DNA of 64,000 nt from Octadecabacter algicola (GTDB taxonomy: Bacteria; Pseudomonadota; Alphaproteobacteria; Rhodobacterales; Rhodobacteraceae), in assembly GCF_021532625.1 (NCBI RefSeq), contig NZ_JAKGAR010000004.1, positions 124,001-188,000 of the forward strand, read 5' to 3'. The stretch's first letter is position 1, and each line of letters starts with the position of its first letter. Positions 10,399-21,170 of this stretch are shown here, one piece after another. Position numbers and translations under genes: made by a program. Below the pieces are notes generated by a model, which ran no database searches, had not been told where the DNA came from, and worked only from the letters and a program-made list of their open reading frames with translations.

Positions 10399-11937
10399 TT
10401 AAGCGTAGTCAGCGGCGAACGCGTCGAGCGCAGCTTTCAACTTGTCAGCGGCATCGCCCTTGATTTTAGGATCGTCGTTAGTGATCCAATCAAGAACATC
10501 GGCGTGGTTTGCGTGCATGTGCTTCAGCAATGCTTTTTCCCATGCACCCACTTCGGAAACTTCGACTTTGTCGAGGTAGCCGTTTGTACCCGCGAAGATG
10601 ATCGTAACGATCTCTGCGTTGGTCAGCGGTGAGTACTGAGCTTGCTTCATCAATTCAGTCAAACGCGCGCCACGGGACAGCAACTGCTGTGTTGCGGCGT
10701 CAAGATCGGAACCGAACTGAGCAAACGCTGCCATCTCACGATACTGAGCGAGGGACAGTTTAACTGGACCCGCAACAGAAGACATCGCTTTCGTCTGAGC
10801 AGAAGACCCAACACGAGAAACAGACAGACCAGTGTTAACCGCAGGGCGGATACCTTGGTAGAAGAGTTCTGTTTCAAGGAAGATCTGACCATCAGTGATG
10901 GAAATCACGTTGGTTGGAATAAACGCGGAAACGTCGCCACCCTGAGTTTCGATAACTGGCAGAGCAGTCAAAGAACCGGAACCGTTGTCTTCGTTCAATT
11001 TAGCAGAACGCTCGAGCAGACGGGAGTGAAGGTAGAAAACGTCACCTGGGTACGCTTCACGGCCTGGTGGGCGACGAAGAAGCAGGGACATTTGACGATA
11101 AGCAACCGCTTGCTTGGAAAGGTCATCATAGATGATCAGACCGTGGCGGCCGTTGTCGCGGAAGTGCTCGCCCATGGCAGTCGCAGCGTATGGTGCCAAG
11201 AACTGCAGTGGTGCAGGGTCAGACGCCGTCGCAGCAACAACAATGGAGTATTCCATCGCGCCAGCTTCTTCGAGCTTCTTAACCAACTGAGCAACTGTGG
11301 AACGCTTTTGGCCAACAGCCACGTATACACAGTAGAGCTTTTTGCTTTCATCGTCGCCAGCGGCTTCGTTGTAAGACTTTTGGTTCAGGATGGTGTCGAG
11401 AGCAATCGCTGTCTTACCAGTCTGACGGTCACCAATGATCAGCTCTCGCTGGCCACGGCCAATTGGGATCATCGCGTCAACGGACTTCAGGCCAGTCGCC
11501 ATTGGTTCGTGAACGGATTTACGTGGGATAATGCCTGGCGCTTTAGCGTCTGCAATCGCACGTTTCTTTGCTTTGATCGGGCCCTTGCCGTCCAATGGGT
11601 TACCCAAACCGTCGACAACGCGGCCGAGCAGTTCATCACCAACTGGAACGTCCACAATCGCGTTTGTACGCTTAACTGTGTCGCCTTCTTTAATGTCTTG
11701 GTCAGAACCAAAGATAACAACACCAACGTTGTCAGCTTCGAGGTTCAGCGCCATGCCCTGAATTCCACCTGGGAATTCGACCATTTCGCCAGCCTGAATG
11801 TTATCGAGGCCATATACACGCGCAATACCGTCACCGACGGACAGCACGCGGCCAACTTCTGCAACTTCGGCTTCTTTGCCGAAATTCTTAATTTGGTCCT
11901 TGAGGATCGCGGAGATTTCCGCAGCTTGGATCGCCAT
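10399..11937 (-). CDS. atpA: F1F0 ATP synthase alpha subunit
   Basis: The non-catalytic nucleotide-binding subunit of F1, 512 residues, the usual length. The P-loop [13 protein letters not shown], the [13 protein letters not shown] segment and the arginine-finger region ([17 protein letters not shown]) are intact. Its ATG overlaps the stop of atpH by one base (TAATG), showing translational coupling. The N-terminal helix ([19 protein letters not shown]) that binds the delta subunit is complete. Confidence 0.98.
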   Translation of the reverse strand: MAIQAAEISAILKDQIKNFGKEAEVAEVGRVLSVGDGIARVYGLDNIQAGEMVEFPGGIQGMALNLEADNVGVVIFGSDQDIKEGDTVKRTNAIVDVPVGDELLGRVVDGLGNPLDGKGPIKAKKRAIADAKAPGIIPRKSVHEPMATGLKSVDAMIPIGRGQRELIIGDRQTGKTAIALDTILNQKSYNEAAGDDESKKLYCVYVAVGQKRSTVAQLVKKLEEAGAMEYSIVVAATASDPAPLQFLAPYAATAMGEHFRDNGRHGLIIYDDLSKQAVAYRQMSLLLRRPPGREAYPGDVFYLHSRLLERSAKLNEDNGSGSLTALPVIETQGGDVSAFIPTNVISITDGQIFLETELFYQGIRPAVNTGLSVSRVGSSAQTKAMSSVAGPVKLSLAQYREMAAFAQFGSDLDAATQQLLSRGARLTELMKQAQYSPLTNAEIVTIIFAGTNGYLDKVEVSEVGAWEKALLKHMHANHADVLDWITNDDPKIKGDAADKLKAALDAFAADYA

Positions 11938-12497
11938 TACCGGGCCTCTTTCATAGTGTTTTGGAGGGCGTTGAGCTTCGCCTTGACCGACGTATCGATC
12001 ATTTTGGAGCCAACTTTAACGACAAGACCGCCAATGAGAGTTTCATCAACGGTCGCATTGATAATCACGTCAGAGCCAACGGACGCCTTGAGCGTCTTTG
12101 CCAGCTTGTCGGATTGGGCTTTGGTCAGGGCTTTGGCAGAAACGACATCAGCCGTTACTTCGCCCTTTTCCTTTGCAATCATGTCACGCAAAGACGCGAC
12201 CAACTGCGGCACCACGAACAAGCGACGCTTGGACGCCATAAGCGCGAGCGTGTTGGTCATGGTTTTTGAGAGTTTCATTTTCTTTGCAACGGCCCCAATC
12301 GCAGCGCCCTGTTGGTCGCGGCTATATAGTGGGGACGAGATCAAATCGCTCAGGTCGTCACTGCCTGCAAGGGCGTCAGACAAAGCGTTAATATCTGTTT
12401 CAAGACCTTTAAGGCCTTTGGCGTCTTTGCTCAGGTCAAAGACGGCTGTGGCATAGCGAGTTGCGATGCCGGAGGAAATCGAAGCTGATTCAGACAC
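11937..12497 (-). CDS. atpH: F1F0 ATP synthase delta subunit (OSCP)
   Basis: The peripheral-stalk subunit linking F1 to the b subunits. A GTG at 12497 is chosen as start because it gives 186 residues beginning (M)[19 protein letters not shown], the typical Rhodobacteraceae N-terminus. Another GTG lies two codons upstream, and the open frame extends to 12554 without conservation. A GGAAGGGTGG stretch upstream serves as ribosome site. The N-terminal six-helix domain and the C-terminal [21 protein letters not shown] segment are present. It is the first gene of the atpH-A-(zinc ribbon)-G-D-C operon; the F0 genes are not in the window. Confidence 0.95.
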   Translation of the reverse strand: MSESASISSGIATRYATAVFDLSKDAKGLKGLETDINALSDALAGSDDLSDLISSPLYSRDQQGAAIGAVAKKMKLSKTMTNTLALMASKRRLFVVPQLVASLRDMIAKEKGEVTADVVSAKALTKAQSDKLAKTLKASVGSDVIINATVDETLIGGLVVKVGSKMIDTSVKAKLNALQNTMKEAR

Positions 12498-12918
12498 GTC
12501 CACCCTTCCGATGTCTTGGCCCCGGCCCTTCGGTGGAAGGCTTTGGGGGGTCACATTAAAGCCCCACAGAGTCGCGGGGCAGTTAATTCTCGGCGGATGT
12601 AGCAGAGGGTTTCACATGGGGCAACCGCCTTGCGATGCAAATCGCTAACGCCTGCGGTTTCAGTACACCTTTGCATACCGAAAACAGAAAATAGCGATTT
12701 TAGCGTTATCAGCGCGCGGAACCGCTCATTCCTTAACCTTTGCAACCAGATGCGCGCAAAAAGAGGCGTTAGGGTTCGTAGTTTTGCGATAAAAAAAAGC
12801 AACGGGGTGCGGCGTTTTGGCACAAAGTGCGGGCAAAATGGAAAAGGCACTGATAACTTTTGCGAGCTCGGATCGAAAGCATAGCCGTCGAAAGAACTGA
12901 TTCCGACTCACTTTGTCG
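12498..12918. other. Non-coding stretch upstream of the atp operon
   Basis: About 420 bp between the methyltransferase stop and atpH. It must hold the atp promoter and a leader. The part around 12770-12800 is A-rich (eight As in a row near 12791). No convincing -35/-10 pair, riboswitch or small gene could be fixed by eye; the short frames here lack ribosome sites and family features. Confidence 0.5.
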
Positions 12919-13665
12919 TCAGACTGGTTTAACAACCGGCCCGCCCATCCCTTCGAGTACGCGCAGGGGCCGCTTGACCGCTTCGGTCAAACCGGGGCGC
13001 TTGGGCTGCGGCACCTGTTTGGTGACTTCGACCATTAGGACCCCTCCGGCGGCGAACACTGGCAAATGATGACCGGCGTTCTCAATGGTCCCTGCCAACT
13101 TTCGCCACATCCGTTTGGAGGATGGCGGCTGATAGAGTGTCGAGAGTGTCTTTACAGGGATCAGCCCAACGGACCGAAGCTGGCTTTCCAATTGTCCCAG
13201 CGAATAAGGCCGCCCAAAGCCAAACGGAGTGTTGTCCGCGCGCGACCACAAACCAGCGCGGTTTGGCACGATAAAGACCGCACGCCCACCTGGCCCCAAG
13301 ACCCGCCAGCACTCATCCAGCAAAGCCATCGGGTGATCCGATGTTTCTAGGCCATGTAGCAGAACCAGTTTATCGACTGACCCTGCCGCCAAGGGCCAAA
13401 GCGTGTCTTCGCAAAGAACGCTGACATTCTTCTGCCCCGCTGGCCACGGCATGACTCCCTGCGGTCCCGGCATCAACCCAATGACCCGCCGCGCATCATC
13501 CATAAAGGGTCGCAATAATGGCACCGCAAAACCGAACCCAACAACCGTTTGACCCTTTGCCTCAGGCCAAAGCCGAGTAAGTTCGGTGCGGATCACCTTT
13601 TGGGCCGCACGCCCCAACGTGCTGCGATAATAGAATTCTCTCAGATCATGCACGTCTAGATGCAT
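12919..13665 (-). CDS. Class I SAM-dependent methyltransferase
   Basis: 248 residues from the ATG at 13665 ([19 protein letters not shown]). The Rossmann core follows the Methyltransf_11 pattern: strand 1 [11 protein letters not shown] in the SAM-binding position, [16 protein letters not shown] at motif II/III, and [19 protein letters not shown] before strand 5. The glycine-rich loop is unusually poor in Gly, which may mean weaker or altered SAM binding. The substrate is unknown. It is divergent from gloB across a 62-bp promoter region, an arrangement I recall from other Rhodobacteraceae, though a functional tie is not established. Confidence 0.85.
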   Translation of the reverse strand: MHLDVHDLREFYYRSTLGRAAQKVIRTELTRLWPEAKGQTVVGFGFAVPLLRPFMDDARRVIGLMPGPQGVMPWPAGQKNVSVLCEDTLWPLAAGSVDKLVLLHGLETSDHPMALLDECWRVLGPGGRAVFIVPNRAGLWSRADNTPFGFGRPYSLGQLESQLRSVGLIPVKTLSTLYQPPSSKRMWRKLAGTIENAGHHLPVFAAGGVLMVEVTKQVPQPKRPGLTEAVKRPLRVLEGMGGPVVKPV

Positions 13666-13727
13666 TGCGCAGGCACCGTCTTTCAGTAACAATTACCGCT
13701 ACCATACCCATCAAGGACGCCAATGCC

Positions 13728-14492
13728 ATGCCTCTTGAACTGTTAACCGTCCCCTGCCTCGAAGATAATTACGCGTTCTTGCTGCACAATTCAGATAGCG
13801 GGGAGACCTTGTTGGTCGATGCCCCCGAAGCCGCGCCCATCCAAGCTGCTCTAGATGCACAGGGCTGGGTGCTGACCGATATCTTGCTGACTCACCATCA
13901 CTGGGACCATGTTGATGGGCTTCCCGCCTTGCGCGGCAACGCACGGGTGATCGGTGCCGCCGCCGACGCAGACCGGTTGCCCCCGCTTGATTTGGCAGTG
14001 AGCGAAGGGGATGATCTGACCATCTGTGGTGCAAAAGCGCAGGTCTTTGACGTTTCGGGCCACACGATCAATCACATCGCGGTCTACGTTGAAGCTGCAG
14101 GGGTGGTGTTTACAGCTGACAGCTTGATGGCATTAGGTTGCGGTCGCCTTTTTGAAGGCACGCCAGCGCAAATGTGGAAATCGATGCAGAAACTGCGCAT
14201 CCTGCCCGATGAAACACGGGTTTGTTCGGGTCATGAATATACAGAAACCAACGCACGTTTCGCTCTGACTATTGAACCACAGAATGCTGACCTTATCTCT
14301 CGTATAGACGAAATCACCAAGACCCGTGCTGCGGGGCTTCCGACGGTCCCATCCGAACTGGGGCTAGAAAAACGAACCAACCCCTTTTTGCGGGCGGATG
14401 TTCCCGCACTGCAATCCGCAATGAGCATGGTAAACCAAGATCCGGCTGACGTTTTTGCCGCGGTAAGAAAAAAACGCGATACGTTCCAATAA
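13728..14492 (+). CDS. gloB: Hydroxyacylglutathione hydrolase (glyoxalase II)
   Basis: Hydrolyses S-lactoylglutathione to lactate and glutathione in methylglyoxal detoxification. 254 residues from the ATG at 13728, with AAGGA just upstream. The metallo-beta-lactamase signature THHHWDH is at residues 55-61, with further metal ligands in FDVSGHTINH, VFTADSLMALGCGRLFEGTP and CSGHEYTE. The glyoxalase II C-terminal domain (PSELGLEKRTNPFLR) is present. The length is that of the family. A glyoxalase I gene is not in the window. Confidence 0.96.
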   Translation: MPLELLTVPCLEDNYAFLLHNSDSGETLLVDAPEAAPIQAALDAQGWVLTDILLTHHHWDHVDGLPALRGNARVIGAAADADRLPPLDLAVSEGDDLTICGAKAQVFDVSGHTINHIAVYVEAAGVVFTADSLMALGCGRLFEGTPAQMWKSMQKLRILPDETRVCSGHEYTETNARFALTIEPQNADLISRIDEITKTRAAGLPTVPSELGLEKRTNPFLRADVPALQSAMSMVNQDPADVFAAVRKKRDTFQ

Positions 14493-14678
14493 CCCTCCAA
14501 CCCCTTACCTGCTTGCCCAAAAAAGAGACTTCACAGCCACTTTCGGCCCTCAGTAACGGTTTTGTGCCCAGTTTTCCCTTGAAGCTCGGCGAAATAAGCC
14601 AAAACTTAATCATAAGAGGCCACGGTCTAGTCGGGCCGAAAACACCCGGCAGACCCTCGATCAAGAAGGAGCACCAAC

Positions 14679-17000
14679 GTGCCATCATTCTCCACCACGC
14701 TTGAGCAGTCCATTCATGGCGCCTTGGCGCTTGCCAATGCCAAAAAACACGAACTCGCCACGCTTGAGCATCTGTTGCTCGCGTTGGTTGATGAACCTGA
14801 CGCGGCCCGCGTAATGAAGGCCTGTTCCGTTGATCTGGATGAACTTCGCAAAACGCTCGAGGATTTTATCGACGACGACCTCTCAACCCTCGTCACCGAG
14901 GTTGAAGGTTCTGAAGCCGTTCCAACGGCCGCATTCCAGCGCGTCATTCAACGTGCTGCGATCCACGTACAATCCTCTGGCCGTACCGAAGTCACGGGCG
15001 CCAACGTCCTTGTCGCGATCTTTGCGGAACGCGAAAGTAACGCTGCCTACTTTTTACAAGATCAGGACATGACTCGTTATGACGCTGTGAACTTCATCGC
15101 CCACGGTGTCGCCAAAGACCCCGCATTCGGCGAAAGCCGCCCGGTTTCTGGTGCGCCAACTCTGGACGAAGAAGCCGATGTCGCTGGCGAAGAAAGCAAA
15201 GACGAAAGCGCTTTGGCCAAATACTGCGTTGATCTCAATGTCAAAGCCTCCGAAGGCGATGTTGATCCACTGATCGGTCGCAGTCACGAAGTTGAACGCT
15301 GCGTGCAGGTCCTGTGCCGCCGCCGCAAGAACAATCCTCTGCTCGTTGGTGATCCAGGCGTTGGCAAAACTGCCATTGCCGAAGGTCTGGCACGAAAAAT
15401 CGTCGAAGGTGAAGTGCCTGACGTTCTGTCTAGCACTACAATCTACTCCTTGGATATGGGCGCACTGCTAGCAGGCACCCGTTACCGTGGCGACTTTGAA
15501 GAACGCCTCAAGGCTGTGATGACCGAAATGGAAGATCACGATGACGCCGTACTGTTCATCGATGAAATCCATACCGTGATTGGCGCTGGCGCGACGTCCG
15601 GCGGCGCGATGGATGCGTCCAACTTGCTGAAACCTGCTTTGGCAGGCGGAAAACTGCGCTGCATGGGCTCTACGACCTATAAGGAGTTCCGCCAGCACTT
15701 CGAAAAAGACCGTGCCTTGGCCCGTCGTTTCCAAAAGATCGACGTGAACGAACCGTCTGTTGAGGATTCCATCAAGATCCTCAAAGGACTGAAGCCGTAC
15801 TTCGAGGACCACCACCAGATCAAATACACTGCTGACGCGATCAAATCTGCTGTAGAATTGGCCGCGCGCTATATCAACGACCGCAAATTGCCGGATAAGG
15901 CGATTGACGTAATTGACGAAGCGGGCGCTGCTCAACATCTGGTCGCGGAATCCAAACGCCGTAAAACCATTGGCGCCAAGGAAATCGAAGCGGTCGTCGC
16001 GAAAATCGCACGCATCCCACCTAAGAACGTTACGAAAGACGACGCTGAGGTGCTCAAGGATCTCGAATCTAGCCTCAAGCGGGTCGTGTTCGGTCAGGAC
16101 GACGCCATTGTCGCGCTGTCCTCGGCAATCAAACTGTCCCGTGCGGGCCTTCGTGAACCTGAAAAACCCATCGGCAACTACCTGTTCGCAGGCCCAACAG
16201 GTGTAGGTAAAACCGAGGTCGCCAAACAGCTGGCAGATACTTTGGGCGTCGAACTCTTGCGGTTTGATATGTCCGAATACATGGAGAAACACGCGGTTTC
16301 CCGTCTGATCGGTGCGCCTCCGGGCTATGTCGGCTTTGACCAAGGCGGCATGTTGACCGACGGCGTCGATCAAAACCCGCACTGCGTGCTTTTGCTTGAT
16401 GAAATGGAAAAGGCTCACCCGGACGTCTACAACATCCTGCTGCAGGTGATGGATCACGGCAAACTGACTGATCATAATGGTCGGACAACGGATTTCCGCA
16501 ATGTCATCATCATTATGACATCCAACGCAGGTGCCTCTGAGATGGCGAAAGAGGCGATCGGCTTTGGTCGTGATCGTCGTACCGGCGAAGACACAGCAGC
16601 CCTCGAAAAGACGTTCACGCCGGAATTCCGCAACCGTCTTGACGCGGTGGTTTCCTTCGCGCCACTCGGCAAAGAAGTTATCCTGCAAGTGGTCGAAAAG
16701 TTCGTGCTACAACTCGAAGCACAACTCATGGATCGCAACGTGTCCATCGAACTGACCCGCCCAGCCGCCGAATGGTTGGCCGACAAAGGTTACGACGACA
16801 AAATGGGTGCGCGCCCCTTGGGCCGCGTCATCCAAGAATACATCAAGAAACCACTGGCCGAAGAACTGCTATTCGGACAGCTGGCCAAAGGTGGCCACGT
16901 CAAAGTTGGTACCAAAAAGGGCGAACTGGATCTCCAGATCGAACCACCAGAAAAGGCTCGTATCTCAAAAGACAAACCGCCGCTTCTCGCTGCGGACTAG
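14679..17000 (+). CDS. clpA: ATP-dependent Clp protease ATP-binding subunit ClpA
   Basis: An AAA+ unfoldase that feeds substrates to ClpP. 773 residues from a GTG start with AAGGAG 8 bases upstream. Order: ClpA N-domain (about 1-150), acidic linker, first AAA module (Walker [10 protein letters not shown]230), second AAA module (GPTGVGKT, about residue 510), and a D2-small domain. The ClpP-docking IGF loop is visible in EAIGFGRD near 625. The usual partner clpS is not immediately upstream; only a 187-bp gap separates clpA from gloB. Its TAG stop shares a base with the GTG of the next gene. Confidence 0.97.
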   Translation: MPSFSTTLEQSIHGALALANAKKHELATLEHLLLALVDEPDAARVMKACSVDLDELRKTLEDFIDDDLSTLVTEVEGSEAVPTAAFQRVIQRAAIHVQSSGRTEVTGANVLVAIFAERESNAAYFLQDQDMTRYDAVNFIAHGVAKDPAFGESRPVSGAPTLDEEADVAGEESKDESALAKYCVDLNVKASEGDVDPLIGRSHEVERCVQVLCRRRKNNPLLVGDPGVGKTAIAEGLARKIVEGEVPDVLSSTTIYSLDMGALLAGTRYRGDFEERLKAVMTEMEDHDDAVLFIDEIHTVIGAGATSGGAMDASNLLKPALAGGKLRCMGSTTYKEFRQHFEKDRALARRFQKIDVNEPSVEDSIKILKGLKPYFEDHHQIKYTADAIKSAVELAARYINDRKLPDKAIDVIDEAGAAQHLVAESKRRKTIGAKEIEAVVAKIARIPPKNVTKDDAEVLKDLESSLKRVVFGQDDAIVALSSAIKLSRAGLREPEKPIGNYLFAGPTGVGKTEVAKQLADTLGVELLRFDMSEYMEKHAVSRLIGAPPGYVGFDQGGMLTDGVDQNPHCVLLLDEMEKAHPDVYNILLQVMDHGKLTDHNGRTTDFRNVIIIMTSNAGASEMAKEAIGFGRDRRTGEDTAALEKTFTPEFRNRLDAVVSFAPLGKEVILQVVEKFVLQLEAQLMDRNVSIELTRPAAEWLADKGYDDKMGARPLGRVIQEYIKKPLAEELLFGQLAKGGHVKVGTKKGELDLQIEPPEKARISKDKPPLLAAD

Positions 17001-17959
17001 TGATACGCCTGACTGCACTTATGATATCCTGCGCCATGCCCGCCATGGCGCGGGATTTTCAATTGGACCTCCCGATCGACTGCGTGCTCGGTGAGACCTG
17101 CTATATCCAGAACTACGTCGATCACGACCCCAGCGAAGCTGCTTCAGATTTCCAATGCGGCGCGCTGTCCTATGACACGCATAATGGCACTGACTTCGGC
17201 CTGCACTCGCTCGCTGACATGGACGCTGGTGTTGACGTTCTCGCGTCGGCCTCCGGCACGGTGCGCGGCGTCCGCAACGACATGCGTGACGTCATCTATA
17301 CCCCCGACCTTGCTGGCGAAATCAATGGACGGGACTGCGGCAATGGCGTGGTCATCGCCCACGGCGATGGTTGGGAAACCCAGTATTGCCACATGAAAGA
17401 AGGCTCTGTCGTTGTGCAAACAGGGGACATCGTCGAAACCGGCGATATTCTTGGCGAAGTCGGCCTTTCAGGGCGCACCCAATTCCCCCACGTCCATATC
17501 GTTGTGCGCCGTGACGGAAATATGGTGGATCCGTTTGATCCCGACGGTCAGATCACGTGTAATGAACCTTCAGATGTCACACTTTGGCACCTGCCGCTCG
17601 ACACTCCGCTTGGAGGTCTAATAACCACTGGGTTTGCCGACAAAGTGCCGGAATATCTCGACGTCAAAGCTGGAACAGCAGCAGCGTCCGAACTATCCGC
17701 AAACGCGCCCATAGTACTTTGGGCCTTTGCGTTTGGGGCACGACCGGGTGACTTATTGCACATTGCAATCGATGGTCCCGACGGCCCGCTGTTTGAAACA
17801 GATGATGTCCTAGATCGCCAACAAGCCCTCTTCATGCGCGCAGGTGGATTGAACGCGCCAGACGCAGGCTGGCAATCTGGCATTTACACCGGTGTCGTAA
17901 TCCACAGCCGTGACGGCATTGAACTGGATCGCCAGACCGCCACAGTCACCCTCCCCTAA
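17000..17959 (+). CDS. Secreted M23-family peptidase (LytM-like)
   Basis: 319 residues. The GTG at 17000 overlaps the clpA stop (TAGTG) and gives a short signal peptide ending AMPAMA before RDFQLD; an ATG seven codons later would leave too short a signal. The zinc-site motifs of M23/LytM metallopeptidases are present: HNGTDFG (first His and Asp) and HVHIVV (HxH). Between them lies the characteristic GNGVVIAHGDGWETQYCHM segment. A C-terminal beta-rich domain follows, with unknown role. It is likely periplasmic and acts on peptidoglycan cross-links. Transcriptional coupling to clpA suggests co-expression rather than a shared mechanism. Confidence 0.88.
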   Translation: MIRLTALMISCAMPAMARDFQLDLPIDCVLGETCYIQNYVDHDPSEAASDFQCGALSYDTHNGTDFGLHSLADMDAGVDVLASASGTVRGVRNDMRDVIYTPDLAGEINGRDCGNGVVIAHGDGWETQYCHMKEGSVVVQTGDIVETGDILGEVGLSGRTQFPHVHIVVRRDGNMVDPFDPDGQITCNEPSDVTLWHLPLDTPLGGLITTGFADKVPEYLDVKAGTAAASELSANAPIVLWAFAFGARPGDLLHIAIDGPDGPLFETDDVLDRQQALFMRAGGLNAPDAGWQSGIYTGVVIHSRDGIELDRQTATVTLP

Positions 17960-18023
17960 CCGCGATTGGCTCACGCCAACACAACACACCAAAAATCATG
18001 GGCGGTGTAGCCGCTCCATTGGA

Positions 18024-19919
18024 TTACCGCTCGGTGAGCTTCAATTCGATACGGCGGTTTTGGGCGCGGGCGGCGTCCGTATCCCCTGGGTTGATCGGCT
18101 GATACTGTCCGAACCCGTTCGCGGCTAACCGGTCTGGCGGAATACCTAGTGAATTCACCATATAAAGAACGACAGAAAGCGCCCGCGCTTGGCTAAGTTC
18201 CCAATTATTCGCGAATTCCCCTGCACCCGACAGCGGCACATTATCAGTGTGGCCATCGACGCGGATGACCCATTCAATCTCGTCGGGAATATCACTCGCG
18301 ACGTCCCGTAATATCTGAGCAACCTTCGCAATCTCGCCCCGCCCTTCAGCCGACAGCTCCGCAGCACCCTGCTCAAACAAGACCTCAGACGAGAATACGA
18401 ACCGATCGCCTTCGATCCGCACCCCGTCCACGTCCTCCAAAACAACGCGCAACAACCCCAAGAAATCAGACCTGTACCGCTCAAGTTCTTCGGCTTCGGC
18501 AGCAAGCCGTGCAACTTCCGCTGCCTCAAGCGCGTTGTTACGCTGCTCCGCCAGCAGCGCTCGCGCCATTGCCGTATTAAGGTCTTGGGTCAGGGTCTCG
18601 ATCTGCACATTAGCCGAGACATCTTCGTCGTTCGCCAAGTCAAGCAGCCCCTGTAGCTGATCCAACTGCCCGCGCAACGTAGTCACTTGTTGGTTCAGCA
18701 GGGCTACCTGACGCTGGCTCTCTGATGACAGTGCTTCTTGTTCCGCCAATGCGGCATTCGCTTGCGCCAACAGTGCTGTCTGGCGATCATTATCCGCTTC
18801 GGCCAAACCTGACTGAGACTGGGCTGCAGCCAACGCCGCAACCGCTGCCGCCAACTCAACGCCCAATGTGTCCCGATCCGTCGTGGCGGTCTGCAACTCT
18901 TGTTCAAGTCCAGTACGCGCGATCAGCGCATCGGCGAGCTGGGCCTCGAGCGCGTCCATGCTTTGTGTTGTCGCTCCTGCGTCATCCAGAGCGGCGGCCA
19001 ATCGCTCGGCCAAAGCGTCGCGATCCAGCCCCATGGCGTCGGCGGCGGCCTGCGCCTCTTGCTGAGCGAGCAATGCAATCGCAAGATTCTGGTCGAGTTC
19101 ATCGCGCGCGATTTCAGCAGCAGCCAACAACGTCAGAGTGTCTTCAGCTTGTTGGCGTTGTTCCTCAAGCGCGAGCGTCATCGCCGTAATCTCGGTGTCT
19201 GCCCCTGCCAGCCTTTCACGCAACGCCTCCGCCGCGGCGGCATCGACCAACAACTCGGCTTCCAACTCGTTGATCTGTTCTTGTGCCGCTGCCCCTTCGG
19301 TTTCCAATTCTGCGACCATCGCCTCAAGGGCTTCACGACGGGCGGCGGCCAACCGCGCGGCTTCTTCGCCTTCGTCAATCTCTGTGCGGGCCTGCGCAAG
19401 CGCCAGTGCCGCCGCGTCTTGCGCTGTCAGTAGCTCAGCCTCACGCGCTTCCAATCCCTCGATGGTGACCTGCGCCTCACGGCGTTGTGCCAACAACCCT
19501 GCAACCTGTGCCTCAAAGCCCGTGATCTGCGTGTCTGCGTCTGACAGAGCGGCTGACAGCTCATCACGTTCTCCAGTGAGACGAGCGATTATCGCATTTT
19601 GCTCAGCCACCGCACGTTCGCTTTCGGTCAAATCCGCTTGCAGTCCTGTGACCTCACCCGCCAGAACCCCGACTTGGTTCCCCAACGTGGCTGAGCGATC
19701 CTGCTCAAGCCCCAGTGCGTTCGCTAGTGCGGCCACTTCGGCCGACAGTTCGTCCAGCTGAGTTTCCTGACCTGTGATCGTTTCTTGAAGAACGAATTGC
19801 AGCACCATGAATATGGTCAGCACAAACATCAAAACCAGCAAAAGGCCGGTCATCGCATCAACGAACCCCGGCCAAATCGAGCCTTGGAACCGCGCACCTG
19901 TTCTGCGGCTCAACGCCAT
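18024..19919 (-). CDS. MotB-like OmpA-domain protein with very long coiled coil
   Basis: 631 residues. One N-terminal span (about 16-46) contains the sequence WPGFVDAMTGLLLVLMFVL; its Asp (about D21) sits where MotB/ZorB/ExbD place the proton-carrying Asp. Residues about 50-480 are an Ala/Glu/Gln-rich heptad coiled coil with almost no breaks. The C-terminal 130 residues are an OmpA/MotB peptidoglycan-binding domain (VDGHTDNVPLSG, NNWELSQARALSV, NRRIELKL). It is encoded right after the MotA-like gene (3 bp apart), so the two should form a 5:2-type stator. The long periplasmic rod is far longer than in flagellar MotB. The load of this motor is unknown. Confidence 0.87.
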   Translation of the reverse strand: MALSRRTGARFQGSIWPGFVDAMTGLLLVLMFVLTIFMVLQFVLQETITGQETQLDELSAEVAALANALGLEQDRSATLGNQVGVLAGEVTGLQADLTESERAVAEQNAIIARLTGERDELSAALSDADTQITGFEAQVAGLLAQRREAQVTIEGLEAREAELLTAQDAAALALAQARTEIDEGEEAARLAAARREALEAMVAELETEGAAAQEQINELEAELLVDAAAAEALRERLAGADTEITAMTLALEEQRQQAEDTLTLLAAAEIARDELDQNLAIALLAQQEAQAAADAMGLDRDALAERLAAALDDAGATTQSMDALEAQLADALIARTGLEQELQTATTDRDTLGVELAAAVAALAAAQSQSGLAEADNDRQTALLAQANAALAEQEALSSESQRQVALLNQQVTTLRGQLDQLQGLLDLANDEDVSANVQIETLTQDLNTAMARALLAEQRNNALEAAEVARLAAEAEELERYRSDFLGLLRVVLEDVDGVRIEGDRFVFSSEVLFEQGAAELSAEGRGEIAKVAQILRDVASDIPDEIEWVIRVDGHTDNVPLSGAGEFANNWELSQARALSVVLYMVNSLGIPPDRLAANGFGQYQPINPGDTDAARAQNRRIELKLTER

Positions 19920-19922
19920 GGC

Positions 19923-21140
19923 TTAGGTGCCGTCCTGATTGGTTTTGCGCGCCTCTCGCGTGCCTTGGCGCACAGCTTTGGTTAGGCCGGCCATGTCGGC
20001 GCGCAGATCGTGAATGACTTCTTGTCGGCCAGCGGCCATTTCTTCGAGAATACGCAAAATCCCCACATCAATAGACCGGAGCCGCATACGACTTTCGGCA
20101 TCGATGCCTTCCATTCCAGTATCTTTCAGCGCAACAATCAATAGTTCTTGCGCATTGGCGACGCGGGACAGCTGCTCTGTTGCATCGGTGCCTGCGGTAT
20201 TCTTTGCCAACTCTTCTACGACTTCGGCCAAAGCGCCGATGCGTTCATTGGCCTCTGTCCGGCTCGCCTCTGAGGCGGCAAACATGTCTTGCATGCGTTC
20301 CATTTGATCAACCATATGGTCAACGACACCTGCCATTGCGGTGGTTTCACCGTCCGCTTCATCCCCCGCTGCAAGGCCGACGCGGGTGATCGAGGACAGC
20401 CACTCTTCGAGTTCGCGGTAAAATCGGTTTTGTCCGTGGCCTGCAAACAGTTCCAACAGCCCAACAACCAGTGACCCAGCAAGCCCCAACAAGGACGACG
20501 CAAAGGCCACTCCCATACCGCCCAACTGGCTTTCTAGCCCCGCCTGCAAACGCACAAACACATCTGCACCGCTTTCGCCCTCATTCGGGGTGAGAGACCG
20601 GATCGTGTCCACCAAGGCGGGAACGGTCGTCGCCAAGCCATAAAAAGTCCCCAGAAGGCCAAGGAAAATCAAAGTATTAACAATATATCGCGTAATCTCT
20701 CGGTCTTCATCGATCCGCTGAGAGACGGAATCAAGGATAGAGCGGCTGGAACTTGACGTCAGATGCATCCGCGCCCCGCGCGACCGCATCAACGTCGCCA
20801 ACGGCGCCAACAGGCCCGGAGCTTGGATAAGCTGCGTGGCTTCGTTTTCGCCGGCAAATCCCTCAATCCAGCTGACCGATTTGATCAACTGCCAGACCTG
20901 CCAAAAACAAGACATCACGCCGATAATGAAAACGACGAATATGAACCCATTCAAGTAGGGGTTCGCCAAGAAGACCGGTCCGACTCGCGGAAAGGCTAGG
21001 ATGACACCTGCGCAGACCAAGCCCAAGCCGACCAGCATCAATATGATCTGGCGCCAAGGTTGGGAGAACTGCGGCTCGGCCTTATCGTCCCCTGTTGCCA
21101 TGGGATCAGGCACCTCTTTGTTGTTTGTTGCGGTTAACAT
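19923..21140 (-). CDS. MotA/TolQ/ExbB-like proton-channel protein with coiled-coil tail
   Basis: About 405 residues from the ATG at 21140; a start 10 codons later (MATGDDKAEP) is also possible, and neither has a strong ribosome site. Membrane spans lie at about 30-50, 60-80, 165-190 (IVNTLIFLGLLGTFYGLATTV) and 225-255 (GMGVAFASSLLGLAGSLVVGLL), in the MotA/ExbB pattern. A long cytoplasmic coiled-coil tail (about 275-400) follows. Paired with the MotB-like gene. The tail recalls ZorA of Zorya, but no ZorC, ZorD or ZorE-type effector is nearby, and the pair appears to be a housekeeping feature of the group. Confidence 0.85.
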   Translation of the reverse strand: MLTATNNKEVPDPMATGDDKAEPQFSQPWRQIILMLVGLGLVCAGVILAFPRVGPVFLANPYLNGFIFVVFIIGVMSCFWQVWQLIKSVSWIEGFAGENEATQLIQAPGLLAPLATLMRSRGARMHLTSSSSRSILDSVSQRIDEDREITRYIVNTLIFLGLLGTFYGLATTVPALVDTIRSLTPNEGESGADVFVRLQAGLESQLGGMGVAFASSLLGLAGSLVVGLLELFAGHGQNRFYRELEEWLSSITRVGLAAGDEADGETTAMAGVVDHMVDQMERMQDMFAASEASRTEANERIGALAEVVEELAKNTAGTDATEQLSRVANAQELLIVALKDTGMEGIDAESRMRLRSIDVGILRILEEMAAGRQEVIHDLRADMAGLTKAVRQGTREARKTNQDGT

Positions 21141-21170
21141 ATGCGCAAGCCGCGCATTTCCCAAACAAAA

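Noticed and set aside
10642-12456. 604-codon open frame on the plus strand
   Set aside because: Antisense of atpA and atpH; same codon-bias effect, no recognisable domains and no ribosome site.
15468-16688. 406-codon open frame on the minus strand
   Set aside because: Antisense of clpA; no family features.
18024-21140. Zorya defence system (ZorA/ZorB)
   Set aside because: The motor architecture is similar, but ZorC/D/E are absent, the MotB-like protein is much longer than ZorB, and the neighbours are housekeeping genes.
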